DNA of 5,705 nt from Draconibacterium sp. Its GTDB lineage: Bacteria; Bacteroidota; Bacteroidia; Bacteroidales; Prolixibacteraceae. The stretch is taken from NCBI GenBank assembly GCA_030595485.1, contig JAUVDE010000241.1:1-5705 (forward strand), written 5' to 3'. Numbering within the stretch: position 1 is the first letter of the stretch; each line of letters starts with the position of its first letter. A program made the translations under genes and the position numbers. A model generated the notes under the pieces. It did no database searches, was not told the origin of the DNA, and was given only the letters and a program-made list of their open reading frames with translations. Of the stretch, positions 5,447 to 5,705 are shown piece after piece.

Positions 5447-5705
5447 AATTTTTTATCAGTTTTATTCGGTACATTTTACCATCATTGTTTGTTAACCTTA
5501 GTAAATAAGTGCCCGTTTCGAATTCAGAAATATCGAATGAATGCGTGTCATCTGTTTTAACAAAACTTCCCGACTTTACTAGACTTGAAGAAATTGAATA
5601 GAATTGGTAATTCAGCGTTTCCATTGACTTAACGCCCGGAAGGGAAATTGTTAGTATGTCTTTTGTTGGGATTGGATACGCATCAACATCGGAAATGTGA
5701 ATATT
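5445..5705 (-). CDS. C-terminal end of a T9SS cargo protein (sorting domain; N-terminus beyond window)
   Basis: A frame open from the window edge to TAA at 5445-5447 encodes 86 residues that are essentially one T9SS type A sorting domain. It has AYPIPTKDILTISLPG near its start (the usual motif is YPNPTKD; here Asn is Ile), a central QFYSISSSLVKSG strand pair, and SEFETGTYLLRLTNNDGK followed by MYRIKLIKN at the end. The domain directs an exported protein to the type IX translocon, where it is normally cleaved and the cargo released or anchored to the surface. The functional part lies outside the window, so nothing can be said of its activity. The next gene also ends in such a domain, starts 18 bp later and probably shares the transcript. 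Confidence 0.88.
   Translation of the reverse strand, partial: NIHISDVDAYPIPTKDILTISLPGVKSMETLNYQFYSISSSLVKSGSFVKTDDTHSFDISEFETGTYLLRLTNNDGKMYRIKLIKN

Overview
The window looks like part of a Bacteroidota chromosome (formerly Bacteroidetes). It is AT-rich, and every gene is on the minus strand. It carries two proteins with type IX secretion (T9SS) C-terminal sorting domains, a Bacteroidota-style WbqC-like protein, two lipoproteins with short lipoboxes (a ThuA-like protein and a GH20 hexosaminidase), and -7 boxes of the TAnnTTTG type used by this phylum instead of TATAAT. A marine or anaerobic glycan degrader of the Marinilabiliales/Prolixibacteraceae kind is a reasonable guess, but the sequence alone does not fix the genus.

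In the direction of transcription (high to low coordinates) the layout is as follows. (1) The C-terminal 86 residues of a T9SS cargo protein, cut by the window end, 5705-5445. (2) Eighteen bases later, a CotH-kinase-family protein with its own T9SS sorting domain. Its signal peptide (from ATG 5426) lies in a different frame from the main body (open to 3817), so one -1 shift is needed to make an exportable protein. (3) A secreted protein of unknown function, 3721-3122, behind its own candidate promoter. (4) A WbqC-like protein ending at 2399, whose real start is probably internal to the longest open frame. (5) A short purine-rich tandem repeat, then a ThuA-like lipoprotein, 2299-1535. (6) A 135-bp MITE-like element made of two nested inverted repeats, 1380-1514, which almost fills the next spacer. 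(7) A GH20 beta-N-acetylhexosaminidase lipoprotein, 1364-1, cut at its C-terminus by the window end.

Functionally, the ThuA-like lipoprotein and the GH20 enzyme fit surface or periplasmic handling of sugars, with GH20 removing terminal GlcNAc or GalNAc. The CotH protein and its upstream neighbour fit a surface-displayed or secreted pair delivered by T9SS. The secreted unknown and the WbqC-like protein show no obvious functional tie to either pair.

The two most notable observations are the out-of-frame signal peptide of the CotH gene, where a heptamer of canonical -1 slippery form (A AAG GGC) sits exactly where the frames would join, and the nested-palindrome element placed 15 bp upstream of the GH20 start codon. 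A one-base deletion or sequence error remains the simplest explanation for the first. No RNA genes, CRISPR arrays or complete transposases were seen, and no stretch over 300 bases lacks a gene.
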